A stretch of DNA of 64,000 nucleotides from an uncultured Prevotellaceae bacterium (GTDB lineage Bacteria; Bacteroidota; Bacteroidia; Bacteroidales; Bacteroidaceae): contig CACYNE010000012.1 of NCBI GenBank assembly GCA_902775605.1, forward strand, positions 1 to 64,000, read 5' to 3'. Under the pieces are notes generated by a model that saw nothing but the letters and a program-made list of their open reading frames with translations, was not told the origin of the DNA and made no database searches. Below, in pieces: positions 15,285-24,750 of this stretch; within the stretch, counting starts at the first letter, position 1; every line of letters starts with the position of its first letter. The translations under genes were made by a program, and so were the position numbers.

Positions 15285-15292
15285 TATTTTTG
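15285..15292 (+). promoter_or_regulatory. -7 box (TATTTTTG) for the GT4 gene at 15298
   Basis: TATTTTTG ends only 5 bp before the ATG at 15298, close enough that the mRNA may be leaderless or nearly so. Confidence 0.65.
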
Positions 15293-15297
15293 CATCT

Positions 15298-16458
15298 ATG
15301 ACGAAGAAAATCTGCTTCCTGATGGACTCTATCTTCTCGTTTGGCGGCGTGCAACGAGTGACAGCGGTGATTGCCAAGGAACTGGCAAAGGAATATGCCG
15401 TGACAATTGTGACGCTTGAAAAGCCCGACGAGAAAGACACCTCTATTTACAATTTGCAGGAAGCCGATATCCAATACAGATTCTTTGAATATCCCGATAC
15501 GCCCCGATGGAAAAACATACTGTGTAAGGCATATAGTTATCTTTATAGGAAGGTGTTGCCCCAAAACAGATTCACGTCTGACCTTTATGCACACAGCTCT
15601 TTTCCTTCGGAGAAAAGAAATGCGCTGGCGGAAGAGTTGCAACAGGGACATTATGACGTTATCATTGGGGTTCACGCTCCTCTGGCTGTGCGTCTGGCGG
15701 CATGCAAGAAACTGTTAGGCGGCGCAAAACTGATTGGATGGATACATAACGCCCACAAAGCTCTCTTCGGGAAAGACTCACGATATCTTGGACCGGAGTT
15801 GCAAAAGCATTACGAGTGGCAATTGGGCAAACTCAACAAGACGGTTGTGCTGTGTGAGTATGACGCAAAGGAATATCCGATTCCTACGCAAGTGATATAC
15901 AACCCTTTGACACTCGTTCCAGGTGAACCCTCAAAAGGAACATCGAAGAAGTTCCTAGCCGTGGGCCGTTTCTCACCTCTCCACAAAGGTTTCGACATCC
16001 TGATCCAAGCATTTGCCTTGTTTGCCGAAAACAATAAGGAATGGACACTTGACATTGTGGGTGAAGGACCAGAAGAGGAGGCATTCAGGAACCTGATTGC
16101 CAAAAACAAACTGGAAGGCAGAATCAGCATCCATCCATTCACAAAAGAGATACAAAAGTATTATTCTGAAGCGCAGGTCTATGTACTATCCTCACGCTGG
16201 GAGGGCTTACCACTCGTTCTCATAGAGGCAATGGCACATGGGCTGCCCATTGTCTCGTCGGATCTGACCATGAGTAAAGAGATCATGGGTGACTTCGGCA
16301 TGTATTTCAAGAATGGAGATGCGAATGAGTTGGCTCGCAGTCTGGATGAGGCAACAAAGACAGACTGGGAAAAGAAATCAAAAGAAGCTCTGACCATTGC
16401 CAGCAGATTCAATGCAGAAGCAATTGTGCAGCAATGGAAAGACATCATCAATGAATAA
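15298..16458 (+). CDS. Family 4 glycosyltransferase
   Basis: A 386-residue GT4 enzyme. It starts [21 protein letters not shown] (the acceptor-domain glycine loop). The donor domain has [21 protein letters not shown] near 215 and the signature [19 protein letters not shown] near 300 with E-x7-E. This resembles amylovoran/GalNAc-type transferases of polysaccharide loci. The start is ATG 15298; a longer frame from 15262 would begin upstream of the -7 box. Its stop overlaps the next start (ATGAATAA at 16451-16458), so it is coupled to the acyltransferase. Confidence 0.89.
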   Translation: MTKKICFLMDSIFSFGGVQRVTAVIAKELAKEYAVTIVTLEKPDEKDTSIYNLQEADIQYRFFEYPDTPRWKNILCKAYSYLYRKVLPQNRFTSDLYAHSSFPSEKRNALAEELQQGHYDVIIGVHAPLAVRLAACKKLLGGAKLIGWIHNAHKALFGKDSRYLGPELQKHYEWQLGKLNKTVVLCEYDAKEYPIPTQVIYNPLTLVPGEPSKGTSKKFLAVGRFSPLHKGFDILIQAFALFAENNKEWTLDIVGEGPEEEAFRNLIAKNKLEGRISIHPFTKEIQKYYSEAQVYVLSSRWEGLPLVLIEAMAHGLPIVSSDLTMSKEIMGDFGMYFKNGDANELARSLDEATKTDWEKKSKEALTIASRFNAEAIVQQWKDIINE

Positions 16459-17056
16459 AGCGATGAATAAAGAAGAACTCAGAACACAAATGAAGGGGAG
16501 TCCGAAGATAAAACGACTGCTGGACTACCTCATCATGAACCAACGGGACGCACGACCACGATGGTACGTCAGACTGTTGGCACCTCTATACCAGCACCGC
16601 GGAAAGGGCTCGAAGATATATGGTTCGGTGAGAATGGACACCCCACCCTACAGGAAATTCTCATTGGGAACGCACAGCGTGGTGGAGTCATACTCATGCA
16701 TCAACAACGCTGTGGGCGACGTGGTTATTGGCGACCACACACGCATTGGTATTCATAACACGATTATCGGTCCTGTGACCATTGGCAGTCATGTAAACCT
16801 GGCACAGGGCATCACCGTGACAGCGCTGAATCACAATTTCGAAAACATAAAAGAAAGAATTGATTCACAAGGCATTACGACAAAACAAGTCGTTATCAAT
16901 GATGACGTGTGGATTGGAGCAAATGCTGTCATACTGCCTGGTGTGACCATTGGCCTACATGCTGTCGTGGCAGCAGGAGCAGTGGTGACGACGGATGTGC
17001 CAGAGAACACAGTTGTGGGGGGCGTTCCCGCCAAGATTATCAAAAGACTATCATAA
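16451..17056 (+). CDS. Left-handed beta-helix (hexapeptide) O-acyltransferase
   Basis: About 201 residues of the LbH acyltransferase superfamily (WbbJ, serine and maltose acetyltransferase relatives). After a basic helical N-terminus come imperfect hexapeptide repeats ([29 protein letters not shown]), the catalytic His in the ALNHNF segment near residue 125, and late coils [17 protein letters not shown] and [19 protein letters not shown]. It should O-acetylate a sugar in the surface glycan using acetyl-CoA, probably as a trimer. Starts at 16451 (overlapping the GT4 stop) and 16463 are both possible. The next GT4 gene follows after 30 bp. Confidence 0.9.
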   Translation: MNKAMNKEELRTQMKGSPKIKRLLDYLIMNQRDARPRWYVRLLAPLYQHRGKGSKIYGSVRMDTPPYRKFSLGTHSVVESYSCINNAVGDVVIGDHTRIGIHNTIIGPVTIGSHVNLAQGITVTALNHNFENIKERIDSQGITTKQVVINDDVWIGANAVILPGVTIGLHAVVAAGAVVTTDVPENTVVGGVPAKIIKRLS

Positions 17057-17086
17057 CAATAATGAAACCTTAATATCTCATATCTC

Positions 17087-18208
17087 ATGAAAATAGGCAT
17101 TGAAGCACAACGCATTTTCCGAAGGAATAAACACGGCATGGACTATGTGGTGCTGCAGGAGATTTTACAACTGCAGCAGATGGATCATCAAAACGATTAT
17201 TATGTCTTTGTAAAACCTGGCCCCGACCGCTGTGTAGAGGATTCCAGCAAAGTGCACGTCATAGAGATTGACGTTCCAACTTATGCATTGTGGGAGCAAT
17301 ACGCCCTGCCCAAAGCTGCGAGGGACGTGGGGGTTGACATTCTGCACTGCACCAGTAACACAGCACCCATCTTCTGCAACATCCCACTGATTCTGACGCT
17401 GCACGACATCATCTTCCTGGAGCCACGCGACAAGCAAAACAAATCGCTATACCAAAATATGGGATGGCTGTACCGCCGACTGGTGGTGCCCCGCATTCTG
17501 CACAAGTGCAGACGCATCATTACCGTGAGCGAGTTTGAGTGTAACAACATCATTCGCAAGTTGGATATTCCCAAACGACAGATGGCGATGATCTATAACG
17601 GTTTCAACGAATGGTTCAGACCCGTGGACGATGATACGGTATTCAAGAAATACATGCCGGAAAAGGGATTTCTGTTTTTCCTTGGCAACACGGACCCAAA
17701 GAAAAACACGGAGCGCACACTGGTGGCTTATTCAAAATATTTGGAACGCTCGGAGGTGAAGCGCCCGCTGCTGATGGCAGACCTCGACAAGGATTACCTG
17801 GACGGGATCATCAGTAGAAACCACATCGACAATATCCGTGAGAAGATATACATGCCGGGATATATTCAGAACAAGGATCTACCTTATATATATAATAGCG
17901 CATTCGCCTTCCTTTATACCTCACTACGTGAGAGTTTCGGAATACCCCTGCTCGAGGCAATGGCATGCGGCACGCCTGTGATCACCAGCAATGCGTCATC
18001 GATGCCAGAGATTGGTGGCGTGGATGCTATATTGGTGAATCCGGAAAATGCCGACGAGATTGCCGACATGCTCATCAAACTGGAGAACGATCCCGAATTC
18101 TATCAACAGCAAAAGGAATGGGGAATGGCCAGGGCAGAACTGTTCTCTTGGAGAAAAACGGCCGAACAGTTGCTGGACTTATATAGAGAGGTGTATCAAG
18201 AGAGATAA
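17087..18208 (+). CDS. Family 4 glycosyltransferase, WbaZ/mannosyltransferase-like
   Basis: A 373-residue GT4 enzyme with the start MKIGIEAQRIFRRNKHGMDYV that is typical of mannosyltransferase B/WbaZ-like proteins. It continues with LTLHDIIFLEP near 104, the donor domain start FLFFLGNTDPKKNTERTL near 195 and the signature SLRESFGIPLLEAMACGTP near 282. It probably acts at the cytoplasmic face on a lipid-linked oligosaccharide. It closes the forward part of the glycan cluster. Its last 13 bp overlap the convergent small gene at 18196. Confidence 0.89.
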   Translation: MKIGIEAQRIFRRNKHGMDYVVLQEILQLQQMDHQNDYYVFVKPGPDRCVEDSSKVHVIEIDVPTYALWEQYALPKAARDVGVDILHCTSNTAPIFCNIPLILTLHDIIFLEPRDKQNKSLYQNMGWLYRRLVVPRILHKCRRIITVSEFECNNIIRKLDIPKRQMAMIYNGFNEWFRPVDDDTVFKKYMPEKGFLFFLGNTDPKKNTERTLVAYSKYLERSEVKRPLLMADLDKDYLDGIISRNHIDNIREKIYMPGYIQNKDLPYIYNSAFAFLYTSLRESFGIPLLEAMACGTPVITSNASSMPEIGGVDAILVNPENADEIADMLIKLENDPEFYQQQKEWGMARAELFSWRKTAEQLLDLYREVYQER

Positions 18209-18552
18209 TCGTCGAACAAACTGAGCGAGAGATCCTGCTGGGGTTTCTCTTCCTCAATCTCTTCTTCCTGTATCTCCTCCTCGCGGAAATCAAGCATCAA
18301 CTGACGGGCAACGGCATTGTTGCTGGTATTCAGGCGATAATAGCCACGCCGCCCAGTGCTCTCAATGAGTGACTGCGAAGACTTGGAATTCTTGAGCAGA
18401 TATTGCTGAACAATGCGATGAATCTCCTGCATATCGGGTTGAGAAAACAGGGTGCAGTTCATGTTATAAACATGCTTGGCCAGCATGGACACACTGATGC
18501 CCCGCTCACCTACTTTGGAAAGGATATGTAATATCTGCTCTTCGTATGTCAT
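18196..18552 (-). CDS. Unknown winged-helix-like protein with acidic tail
   Basis: A 118-residue protein of no family I can name. Residues 1-80 look like a winged helix: MTYEEQILHILSKVGERGISVSML, then KHVYNMN, a long helix around IHRIVQQYLLKNS and a GRRGYYRLN wing. The C-terminus is very acidic (EEEIQEEEIEEE) and ends LSLFDDYLS. DNA binding or a chromosome-linked role is inference from the fold guess. It lies downstream of another winged-helix gene on the same strand, past a strong terminator (18561-18594), and no -7 box of its own is obvious in the short gap. Confidence 0.65.
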   Translation of the reverse strand: MTYEEQILHILSKVGERGISVSMLAKHVYNMNCTLFSQPDMQEIHRIVQQYLLKNSKSSQSLIESTGRRGYYRLNTSNNAVARQLMLDFREEEIQEEEIEEEKPQQDLSLSLFDDYLS

Positions 18553-18560
18553 TTTACTAA

Positions 18561-18594
18561 AAAAGGTCGGTAAACCAGAGCTTACCGACCTTTT
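18561..18594 (-). terminator. Terminator of the winged-helix gene at 18619
   Basis: Perfect 13-bp stem AAAAGGTCGGTAA (18561-18573) with TTACCGACCTTTT (18582-18594) and an 8-nt loop. On the minus strand it ends in a T run. It stands between the two small winged-helix genes, so the downstream one may depend on read-through. Confidence 0.9.
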
Positions 18595-18618
18595 CTTATT
18601 GATGAATTGCTCGTCTTT

Positions 18619-18936
18619 TTAGGCGAGAACAACCTTATTGTCCTCAGTGCTCAGGAGCTTACCCTCCTTGAACAGCCAACCAAGACCGAGCAAAGTCTCT
18701 TCCTCAGAAATTTTTGCAGCCTTAGCAATCTCCTTAACAGTGAGAGCCTTCTCAGCTGCTGCCAGTGCCTGATAAACATCTCCTGCCTTGAAACCAATGT
18801 TCTCAGCATTTACTGATACTGTAGCCTCGCCTGCCTTCACAGTAGCGGCCTTCTTGGTTGTTGTCTTCTTTGCTGCAGGAGCCTTAACTTCCTTTGTTTC
18901 AGCAGCCTTCTTTGTTGTAGCTTTCTTTTCTGCCAT
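18619..18936 (-). CDS. Winged-helix protein with Lys/Ala-rich H1-like N-terminus
   Basis: A 105-residue protein in two parts. Residues 1-36 are a basic, low-complexity tail with repeated KKA and TTKKA units, like histone H1 or bacterial nucleoid-protein tails. Residues 40-105 form a winged helix-turn-helix of the DUF2582 type (VNAENIGFKAGDVYQALA, KALTVKEIAKAAKIS, LGWLFKEGKL). The combination suggests non-specific binding to DNA, perhaps as an abundant nucleoid protein, but this is inferred from composition. It has its own -7 box and terminator. Confidence 0.82.
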   Translation of the reverse strand: MAEKKATTKKAAETKEVKAPAAKKTTTKKAATVKAGEATVSVNAENIGFKAGDVYQALAAAEKALTVKEIAKAAKISEEETLLGLGWLFKEGKLLSTEDNKVVLA

Positions 18937-18985
18937 AATACTTGAAATATTAATACTATTGAAGTTATATATTCAATTCTGTTGG

Positions 18986-18993
18986 CAAAATTA
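18986..18993 (-). promoter_or_regulatory. -7 box (TAATTTTG) for the winged-helix gene
   Basis: CAAAATTA on the top strand reads TAATTTTG on the minus strand, about 50 bp before the ATG at 18936. Confidence 0.6.
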
Positions 18994-19048
18994 CTACATT
19001 CCGTTAAGAAAACTAGCTATAACACAGTAGTTTCTTTATTTATTTTAA

Positions 19049-20809
19049 CTATTCTTGACGTAAGTCAATTTGCAGGTTCAATTCTTCCAACTGCTTTGGA
19101 TCCAATTCACCAGGAGCATCGAGCATCACGTCACGACCACTGTTGTTCTTGGGGAAAGCAATACAGTCGCGAATGCTATCGAGACCAGCCATAAGGCTCA
19201 CGAAGCGATCGAGGCCAAAAGCGAGACCTGCGTGAGGGGGTGCTCCGTACTTGAAAGCATTGATCAGGAAGCCGAACTGAGCCATGGCACGCTCGGGGGT
19301 GAAACCCAGAATCTGGAACATCTTCTCCTGCAACTTGCCATCGTGAATACGCAGTGAGCCACCGCCTACCTCTACGCCATTGCAAACAAAGTCGTATGCC
19401 ACGGCACGCACCTTCTCGGGAGCGCTGTCGAGCAAAGGAATATCGTCGGGGTTAGGCATAGTGAACGGATGATGAGTAGCCATGAGACGCTGCTCCTCGT
19501 CGCTCCACTCGAACAAGGGGAAATCGACAATCCACAGACACACGAACTTGTCCTTGTCGCGCAAGCCAAGGCGATCGCCCATCTCCAGACGCAGGGTGCA
19601 GAGTTGCACGCGAGTCTTGTTGGCATTATCGCCAGAAAGGATCAGCACCAGGTCGCCATCCTTGGCACCCATTGCTTCCTTGACCTTCTGCCAAACCTCG
19701 GGTTCGTAGAACTTATCGATAGATGACTTCACAGTGCCATCGGCATTGAACTTCACATAAACCAAACCCTTTGCACCCACCTGAGGACGCTTCACAAACT
19801 CAGTGAGTTGATCGAGCTGTTTGCGGGTATAGTCGGCACAACCGGGCACACAGATACCACCGATATAGTTGGCCTCGTTGAAGACAGGGAAGGTGCCAGT
19901 GCCCTTGAGCACGTCCATCAACTCCACAAACTCCATACCGAAACGCAAATCGGGCTTATCGGAACCGAAGCGACGCATAGCCTCGTGCCATGTCATGCGC
20001 TGCAGAGCGGGCAACTCGATGCCACGAATCTCCTTGAACAGATGACGGGCCAGGTCCTCGAATATCTGGAGCACATCCTCCTGCTCAACGAACGACATCT
20101 CGCAGTCAATCTGAGTGAACTCAGGCTGACGGTCGGCGCGCAGGTCCTCATCACGGAAACACTTGGCAATCTGGAAGTAACGATCGAAGCCACTGACCAT
20201 CAGCAACTGCTTCAAGGTCTGAGGAGACTGAGGCAGAGCATAGAACTGGCCAGGATTCATGCGGCTGGGCACCACGAAGTCGCGAGCACCCTCGGGGGTA
20301 GAGCCAATCAGGATAGGAGTCTCAACCTCGATGAAGTTCTGGGCATCGAGGAAGTTACGAATCAGGATGGTCATCTTATGACGCAGCTCAAGGTTCTTGC
20401 GAACAGCCGAACGACGCAGGTCCAGATAACGATACTTCATGCGGATATCATCACCACCGTCGGTATTGTCCTCGATGGTGAAGGGAGGTGTGAGACTCTC
20501 ACTCAGGATATTCAGCTCACTAACCATAATCTCAATGTCTCCAGTAGGCATCTTGGGGTTCTTGGCCTGACGCTCGCAGACCTTACCCTTGACCTGAATA
20601 CAGAACTCGCGTCCCAGTTTATTGGCACGGTCGCAGAGAGCCGTATCGCCAGATTCATCGAATACCAACTGTGTGATTCCATAGCGGTCGCGCAGGTCGA
20701 CAAAAGTCATGCCGCCCATCTTACGAGTGCGCTGCACCCATCCGGCCAACGTTACCTCAAGACCGGCATCGGTGAGACGAAGCTCACCACAAGTTTTTGT
20801 TCTATACAT
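19049..20809 (-). CDS. aspS: Aspartyl-tRNA synthetase
   Basis: A 586-residue class IIb aminoacyl-tRNA synthetase that charges tRNA-Asp in the cytosol; the length is normal for the bacterial form. The N-terminal OB fold ([20 protein letters not shown]) binds the anticodon. Motif 2 is visible as [18 protein letters not shown], a bacterial GAD-type insertion follows (residues about 290-410), and motif 3 is [15 protein letters not shown] near the C-terminus. The C-terminal tail is the usual bacterial type. It is a single gene with its own -7 box; large antisense open frames over it are coding shadows. Confidence 0.97.
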   Translation of the reverse strand: MYRTKTCGELRLTDAGLEVTLAGWVQRTRKMGGMTFVDLRDRYGITQLVFDESGDTALCDRANKLGREFCIQVKGKVCERQAKNPKMPTGDIEIMVSELNILSESLTPPFTIEDNTDGGDDIRMKYRYLDLRRSAVRKNLELRHKMTILIRNFLDAQNFIEVETPILIGSTPEGARDFVVPSRMNPGQFYALPQSPQTLKQLLMVSGFDRYFQIAKCFRDEDLRADRQPEFTQIDCEMSFVEQEDVLQIFEDLARHLFKEIRGIELPALQRMTWHEAMRRFGSDKPDLRFGMEFVELMDVLKGTGTFPVFNEANYIGGICVPGCADYTRKQLDQLTEFVKRPQVGAKGLVYVKFNADGTVKSSIDKFYEPEVWQKVKEAMGAKDGDLVLILSGDNANKTRVQLCTLRLEMGDRLGLRDKDKFVCLWIVDFPLFEWSDEEQRLMATHHPFTMPNPDDIPLLDSAPEKVRAVAYDFVCNGVEVGGGSLRIHDGKLQEKMFQILGFTPERAMAQFGFLINAFKYGAPPHAGLAFGLDRFVSLMAGLDSIRDCIAFPKNNSGRDVMLDAPGELDPKQLEELNLQIDLRQE

Positions 20810-20840
20810 CTTTTATGATATGTTTTTTCCTATTGAGGTG

Positions 20841-20848
20841 CAAAGTTA
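20841..20848 (-). promoter_or_regulatory. -7 box (TAACTTTG) for aspS
   Basis: CAAAGTTA on the top strand reads TAACTTTG on the minus strand, 32 bp before the aspS ATG. Confidence 0.7.
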
Positions 20849-20897
20849 CATATTTTTCCGTAATAAACGTCAACTTTATCCGCAAAAAATGAAAAGA

Positions 20898-23003
20898 TTA
20901 TTCTTCCCAATGCAACACGGCACCATTGCGACGGGCCGGGTCTGGACCAGCGAAGTCCATAGAATAGGGACTGCCAGTGGTAGGACTCTTACCCAAATAG
21001 CGGTGATTCTGCAGCGATAGGAGCATGAAATCATGGTCGAGATAGTCCTGCCACAGGAACTCTTCGGCCTCGGCCTGATTATCGGTGAAGCGCACGTCGC
21101 CAGGTAGTCCGTCGCCATAGACCTTGACATAGCGGCCATCGGCACATTGCAGGATGACGCGGCCCTGACTGCCAAGCACCTTAAACTGTGTCAGGTTACT
21201 CTTATCGCCAGCATGGGTATCATAGAGCAGGCCGTGTTTCAGGGCGATGGCAGGACGACTGGTGGCCTTGTTGATGATGCGGATAGTCTTGCCATAAGGA
21301 ATGTTCTGACTGCGGTCGGCCATCGGCTCATCGACGGTGAAGTTATCAAACTCCGCAAAACCACCGTTCAGCCCCTTCACATTAAAGGCGAAGAGAGCGT
21401 GGCGAGAACCTTGGAAGGTGATAAGTTGGTAAGTCAACGGCATCATGCGACCCAAGGTCTGGAACGTCGTACCATCGGTAGAATAGGCATACTGCGCCTG
21501 GTTATCATCGTACTCGCCGATACAGCGAAGCCATATCTTAGTCGTTTGGGGAAGGGCTACGTCAATGGTGTCATTAGTCATCTGCTCGAAGCAACGAAGG
21601 GTGAGGCTCTTGCCGCTCTTCACCACGCCAATCCACGAACAGGGCACATTGATATTACCCAGGCCAGCCACGTCACCATCCTTCAAGCCCTTGAGATAAA
21701 GCTCAACAGTGGTAATGGACTTGGGACCTATGACACGCTGCGTGAGGGTGTTGCGAGCCCACATCAACTGCTCGGCGGGCATGCTGTTCAGACGCAGTTT
21801 GCCGCCCTTCAGGCTCCACATCTTCTCCTCGGGGTTGTGGTTCCACTGCCACACACGGCCCAACTGCTTGCCATCAAAATTCTCGCTGCGAACATAAGGC
21901 GCATGCGGTTGTGTCTGTTGCTGTGGCACTGCAACAGACATAACGCCCGGTTTGAACCAAGTGCGAGGCGCACGTCCCAGATTGTCAGGCAGACCTACCA
22001 TAGGCCAGCCGTCCTGCCATGTCATCGGCATCAGACAAACTGTGCGTCCCACGGAATGGAAGTCCTGCATGAAGAGTGCCCACCACGAGCCATCGGTGGC
22101 CTGGACTATGCCGCCCTGATGAGCGTTGGTGCAGGCGGTGGCATCCTTGTCAAGCGGACCAACGCCATACTTCGTGCCATCCTCGCCAATGCGATACTTG
22201 GTGCCACGAGGCACCTGCGTCAGTGGGGCAGCATGATAGCCGTAGGTCTCGTCGGCGGTGATGACACGCGTCTCGTATGGTCCCCAGATGCTTTTCGAAC
22301 GCGAGCAGAGAGTGCGGCCATTGGGTGAATAGTCGGTAGAGATGAGATAGTACATACCGTCTATCTTATAAATATGGTGTCCCTCGCCAATGCCGTTGCC
22401 ATCAGGGATAATGACGCGGTCGGTGCCCTCCACGGGGCCACTCATATCAGGCTTCAACTCAGTACAATGCACCTCCCCATACTTATGAATGGCGTAGATC
22501 TTGCCATCATCATCAAAGAGCACGCCGAGGTCATAGATATTTCCTTTCATATTATGGTGTTCCCACGGACCTTCAATTTTCTTGCTGGTATAGCATTGCA
22601 GACCCTTACCATTGACATTGGAAAAGACGTAGAACATGCCATTAGCATAGCGGATACATGGGGCCCAGATACCCTGACCATATATCTCCTGATGATTTTT
22701 CAGGGCAAACTTATCGTCGTTGAAGTCGAAACGGTCGAAGCAGTAACTGACGTTCTCCCAGTTCACCAGATCCTTGGAATGAAGGATGACCAGACCAGGC
22801 ACGGAGTGCATCGTAGTGCCAGCCAGATAATAGTCATCGCCCACGCGGAGGATATCGGGGTCGCTGAACTCGTCGTAGAACAAGGGATTTGTAAACGTAC
22901 CGTTACCATTGTCGGCAGTCCATGAGTTAGTTTGTGCCGTAGCGTTCAAGGTAGCGCAAGCCAGCAGGCCAGCGCACCATAGTTTGAGGTTTTTCTTCAT
23001 CAT
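20898..23003 (-). CDS. Secreted GH43-family glycoside hydrolase, multidomain
   Basis: About 701 residues with a signal peptide (MMKKNLKLWCAGLLACATLN..., cleavage near ATAQ). A five-blade propeller of family GH43 covers about 30-350. The catalytic base Asp is in FSDPDIL, the pKa-modulating Asp in the IYDLGVLFDDDG region, and the acid Glu in GIGEGHHIY. A beta-sandwich (about 370-560, starting RSENFDGKQLG) follows, as in beta-xylosidases and arabinofuranosidases of subfamily 12. The last 125 residues form an extra domain that I cannot assign, perhaps a beta-trefoil. Expected activity is removal of arabinose or xylose from hemicellulose or pectin side chains. It diverges from GH105. Confidence 0.88.
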   Translation of the reverse strand: MMKKNLKLWCAGLLACATLNATAQTNSWTADNGNGTFTNPLFYDEFSDPDILRVGDDYYLAGTTMHSVPGLVILHSKDLVNWENVSYCFDRFDFNDDKFALKNHQEIYGQGIWAPCIRYANGMFYVFSNVNGKGLQCYTSKKIEGPWEHHNMKGNIYDLGVLFDDDGKIYAIHKYGEVHCTELKPDMSGPVEGTDRVIIPDGNGIGEGHHIYKIDGMYYLISTDYSPNGRTLCSRSKSIWGPYETRVITADETYGYHAAPLTQVPRGTKYRIGEDGTKYGVGPLDKDATACTNAHQGGIVQATDGSWWALFMQDFHSVGRTVCLMPMTWQDGWPMVGLPDNLGRAPRTWFKPGVMSVAVPQQQTQPHAPYVRSENFDGKQLGRVWQWNHNPEEKMWSLKGGKLRLNSMPAEQLMWARNTLTQRVIGPKSITTVELYLKGLKDGDVAGLGNINVPCSWIGVVKSGKSLTLRCFEQMTNDTIDVALPQTTKIWLRCIGEYDDNQAQYAYSTDGTTFQTLGRMMPLTYQLITFQGSRHALFAFNVKGLNGGFAEFDNFTVDEPMADRSQNIPYGKTIRIINKATSRPAIALKHGLLYDTHAGDKSNLTQFKVLGSQGRVILQCADGRYVKVYGDGLPGDVRFTDNQAEAEEFLWQDYLDHDFMLLSLQNHRYLGKSPTTGSPYSMDFAGPDPARRNGAVLHWEE

Positions 23004-23029
23004 TTTGTTTTGTAGTTGTTTTCGAGCCA

Positions 23030-23037
23030 CAAAGTTA
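23030..23037 (-). promoter_or_regulatory. -7 box (TAACTTTG) for GH43
   Basis: CAAAGTTA on the top strand reads TAACTTTG on the minus strand, 27 bp before the ATG at 23003. An open frame reaching further upstream to 23114 would begin before this box and is rejected as the start. Confidence 0.7.
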
Positions 23038-23100
23038 CGAATAAATGCGTGAAAAACAAAAAGAAAAGCCCTATTCTTTTCAAATTCCAAATAAAAGATG

Positions 23101-23108
23101 TAACTTTG
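23101..23108 (+). promoter_or_regulatory. -7 box (TAACTTTG) for GH105
   Basis: TAACTTTG lies 28 bp before the GH105 ATG. It is divergent from, and about 65 bp away from, the GH43 box, so the two genes may share regulation. Confidence 0.7.
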
Positions 23109-23135
23109 CACCACAAATCTAAAAACTAAAACAAG

Positions 23136-24281
23136 ATGAAAAGAATAGTAGCCCTCTGGGGCGCCCTCTTACTGGCAACGACACTAACGGCTCAAAACAC
23201 AGCACAGCAGGTGCTGAGCACGACACAAAAGGTAAACAACTACTTCATGGCGAAATATGCCGACCCGACACTGCCTACCAACGTAAAGAAGGTGAGGCCG
23301 TCGAACCTATGGACGCGTGCCGTTTACTACGAGGGACTCATGGCCCTCAACGAGATAGACCCGCAAGAGAGATATCTGGACTATACCGACCGCTGGGCAG
23401 CATTCCACCAATGGACACCCAGAAACGGCATCAAGACTGGCGATGCTGACGACCAGTGCTGCGAACAGACATACATGATGCGCTATGTGCAGACAGGTAA
23501 ACAGGAGATGCTATCCCCCACCCTTCAGAACCTGGACCAGCAGATGCAGAAAGCCAATCCCAAGAATCAGTCGCTCTATGGCTGGTGGACCTGGATTGAC
23601 GCCATACAGATGGCGATGCCGGCCTATATGCAGGCCTACAAGATAACGGGCGACAAGAAATATCGTGACCACGCCATGCAGATGTATCGCTGGAGCAGGA
23701 ATGAGTGCGGCGGCGGACTCTTCAACGAGAAGGACGGACTGTGGTGGCGCGATGCCGACTATGTACCGCCCTACAAGGAGCCCGACGGCAAGGACTGCTA
23801 TTGGAGTCGCGGCAATGGTTGGGTATATGCAGCTCTGGTGCGCTGCATGAATCAGCTGGACAAGAAGGATCCTGCCTATAAAGAATTGAAAAAAGACTTT
23901 CTTATGATGAGTAAAGGATTGTTGGCATGTCAGCGCGAGGACGGTTTCTGGAACCCCAGCCTTGTATCATCTAACTATGCTATGACGGAGACCAGCGGCA
24001 CGGCCCTCTTCCTCTACGGCATGGCCTGGGGCATTCGCAACGGACTGCTGAAAGCGAAGGACTATCGTGGCGCCTGCGACCGTGCATGGGCTGCAATGGA
24101 AAAGGCCAGCGTCCACAGTGATGGCTTCCTGGGATGGATGCAGGGCACCGGCAAGGACCCGTCGGATGGACAGCCCCTGAGTTACAACCGCGTTCCTGAC
24201 TTCGAGGACTATGGCACGGGATGCTTCTTGCTGGGGGCTACAGAGTATTATAAACTACTAACTAAATTTAAAAACTCCTAA
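23136..24281 (+). CDS. GH105 unsaturated rhamnogalacturonyl hydrolase
   Basis: A 381-residue (alpha/alpha)6-barrel enzyme of family GH105 (GH88 relatives). It hydrates and releases the unsaturated uronic acid left at the end of oligosaccharides by pectate or rhamnogalacturonan lyases. A signal peptide ends near LTAQ. Asp155 in the WTWIDAIQMAMP segment is the likely catalytic acid; GDADDQCCEQ and WSRGNGWVYAAL are conserved cleft segments. The product is probably periplasmic. Its divergent partner is GH43, consistent with pectin debranching and clean-up. No lyase is in the window. Confidence 0.9.
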   Translation: MKRIVALWGALLLATTLTAQNTAQQVLSTTQKVNNYFMAKYADPTLPTNVKKVRPSNLWTRAVYYEGLMALNEIDPQERYLDYTDRWAAFHQWTPRNGIKTGDADDQCCEQTYMMRYVQTGKQEMLSPTLQNLDQQMQKANPKNQSLYGWWTWIDAIQMAMPAYMQAYKITGDKKYRDHAMQMYRWSRNECGGGLFNEKDGLWWRDADYVPPYKEPDGKDCYWSRGNGWVYAALVRCMNQLDKKDPAYKELKKDFLMMSKGLLACQREDGFWNPSLVSSNYAMTETSGTALFLYGMAWGIRNGLLKAKDYRGACDRAWAAMEKASVHSDGFLGWMQGTGKDPSDGQPLSYNRVPDFEDYGTGCFLLGATEYYKLLTKFKNS

Positions 24282-24310
24282 ATCGAAGCCTGTCTTTATT
24301 AACTTTTTTG

Positions 24311-24318
24311 TACTTTTG
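24311..24318 (+). promoter_or_regulatory. -7 box (TACTTTTG) for DUF1573
   Basis: TACTTTTG lies 36 bp before the ATG at 24354 and 30 bp after the GH105 stop, so the DUF1573 gene has its own promoter. Confidence 0.65.
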
Positions 24319-24353
24319 CGTCAAATAAATGAACAAAACATAATATTAACGAT

Positions 24354-24740
24354 ATGAAAAAGCTAATTCTCTTTACGATGATGCTCATTTGCGGCATGAC
24401 TGCAATGGCACAGGAGCCAGCTGAGATTAAGTTCGACACGCTGACACACAACTTCGGAAAGTTCTCGGAGAAGGAGCCAGTTGTCAACTGCACCTTTTCT
24501 TTCACCAACGTAGGTGAGCAGAACTTGGTTATCAACCAGGCCATCGCTTCTTGCGGATGCACCGTAGCCGAATATACGAAGGATCCCATTAAGCCTGGTG
24601 AGAAGGGACAGATCAAGGTGACCTACAACGGCGCAGGCAAGTTCCCCGGACACTTTAAGAAGTCAATCACTGTTCGTACCAATGGAAAAGTGGAAATGAC
24701 TCGCCTCTATATTGAAGGCGATATGGAAGAAGCAAAATAA
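24354..24740 (+). CDS. DUF1573 secreted protein
   Basis: A 128-residue exported protein; the signal peptide is roughly MKKLILFTMMLICGMTAMAQ. The remaining 108 residues form one Ig-like DUF1573 domain with the family marks HNFGKF, CTFSFTNVG, the Cys pair in ASCGCTVAEY, PGEKGQIKVTYN and HFKKSITVRTN. DUF1573 proteins are abundant in Bacteroidetes envelopes and their role is unknown. It is a single gene with its own -7 box and a very strong terminator that it shares with rny. Confidence 0.88.
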   Translation: MKKLILFTMMLICGMTAMAQEPAEIKFDTLTHNFGKFSEKEPVVNCTFSFTNVGEQNLVINQAIASCGCTVAEYTKDPIKPGEKGQIKVTYNGAGKFPGHFKKSITVRTNGKVEMTRLYIEGDMEEAK

Positions 24741-24750
24741 TCTTTTAAAG

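Noticed and set aside
19808-20818. 336-residue open frame antisense to aspS
   Set aside because: It lies wholly over aspS on the opposite strand, has no family resemblance or promoter, and is a codon-bias shadow.
21147-22328. 393-residue open frame antisense to the GH43 gene
   Set aside because: Same reason: a long shadow of a real gene with no recognisable motif.
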